From: Bradyrhizobium sp. LTSP849
Lineage (GTDB): Bacteria > Pseudomonadota > Alphaproteobacteria > Rhizobiales > Xanthobacteraceae
Direction: 5' to 3'
Assembly (NCBI RefSeq): GCF_000938255.1
Contig: NZ_JYMR01000054.1
Coordinates: forward strand, 78,780-142,779
Length of the DNA: 64,000 bases
In this document: positions 63,770 through 64,000 of the stretch, piece after piece
Numbering within the stretch: position 1 is the first letter of the stretch
How the letters are laid out: every line of letters starts with the position of its first letter
Program-made: the position numbers and the translations under genes
Notes under the pieces: model-generated
Database searches by the model: none
The model's input: the letters and a program-made list of their open reading frames with translations, nothing else
What the model was told of the DNA's origin: nothing

Positions 63770-64000
63770 ATGGCCAAGCGTATCATGATCTGTGCCGGGA
63801 TCGATACCGGCAAACACAAGCTCGATGTGGCGCTCGATGGCAGTTCCGAGCGGATCCAGGTCGAGAACACACCGGAAGGCTACACGGAGCTGCTGGAATG
63901 GCTGCAACGCCACAAGGTCAAGCGGGTTGGGATCGAGGCGAGCGGCGGCTATGAGCAGGCGGTGGTTGCCGAACTGCGACGCAAGCGGCTTGTGGTCGTC
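63770..64000 (+). mobile_element. IS110-family transposase, 3' part outside window
   Basis: 77 codons visible, from ATG 63770 with GAGGAAG upstream. The N-terminal DEDD (RuvC-like) domain is recognised by Asp12 in AGIDTGKHKLDVAL and Glu56 in GIEASGGYEQ. The IS110 transposase acts without terminal inverted repeats or target duplication, often guided by a bridge RNA. Whether the C-terminal Ser domain is intact cannot be seen. Confidence 0.9.

Overview
The window looks like a chromosomal segment of a Bradyrhizobium-type alphaproteobacterium (order Rhizobiales). This is inferred from GC-rich core genes with strong Rhizobiales character: the alphaproteobacterial NAD regulator NadQ, a pyruvate phosphate dikinase with a Lys/Ala/Pro-rich N-terminus, DUF1236, DUF2339 and DUF6894 proteins, and several families of long intergenic palindromic repeats. 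No database search was run; every name comes from reading motifs.

Positions 1 to about 8352 are the right part of an integrative element. The region is visibly more AT-rich than the rest, carries mostly unrecognised small genes and has none of the palindromic repeats that fill the other 55 kb. A tyrosine integrase runs into the 3' half of a tRNA-Pro(CGG) gene and overlaps an excisionase-like gene by 175 bases. The element also carries an XRE repressor with a candidate operator, a DUF3768 protein, a secreted dienelactone-hydrolase-like protein, a possibly frameshifted HhH-GPD-like gene cut by the window edge, and a protein with the three motifs of HUH rolling-circle initiators. Its left end lies outside the window.

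Positions 8353 to 63463 are core chromosome. Translation and RNA modification: tRNA-Pro, Sua5, glyQS and a TrmN6-like methyltransferase. NAD: nadQ at 22.6 kb and nadABC at 36.3 kb, the latter behind two spaced inverted repeats that may be NadQ operators. DNA repair: a SRAP protein, Tag and a family 4-like uracil-DNA glycosylase. Envelope and lipids: ispE, a polyprenyl synthase, a KAS II-type enzyme, a SleB-like hydrolase and an S49 peptidase. Central metabolism: ppdK, ETF-ubiquinone oxidoreductase, a dihydroorotase-like enzyme, a rhodanese and a CoA-transferase. Signalling: three consecutive methyl-accepting chemotaxis proteins. Likely operons are FAD oxidase-GNAT-nudK, ygfZ-tag-HD phosphohydrolase, nadABC, glyQ-glyS and DUF2007-methyltransferase.

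Eight families of intergenic palindromic repeats are scattered through the core. In five cases the outer end of the repeat supplies the TAG stop codon of the neighbouring gene. The fourth copy of the commonest family, at 63.5 kb, breaks off at its terminal CCCT, and an IS110-family transposase begins about 210 bases later and runs off the window. This resembles IS110 elements that target REP sequences.
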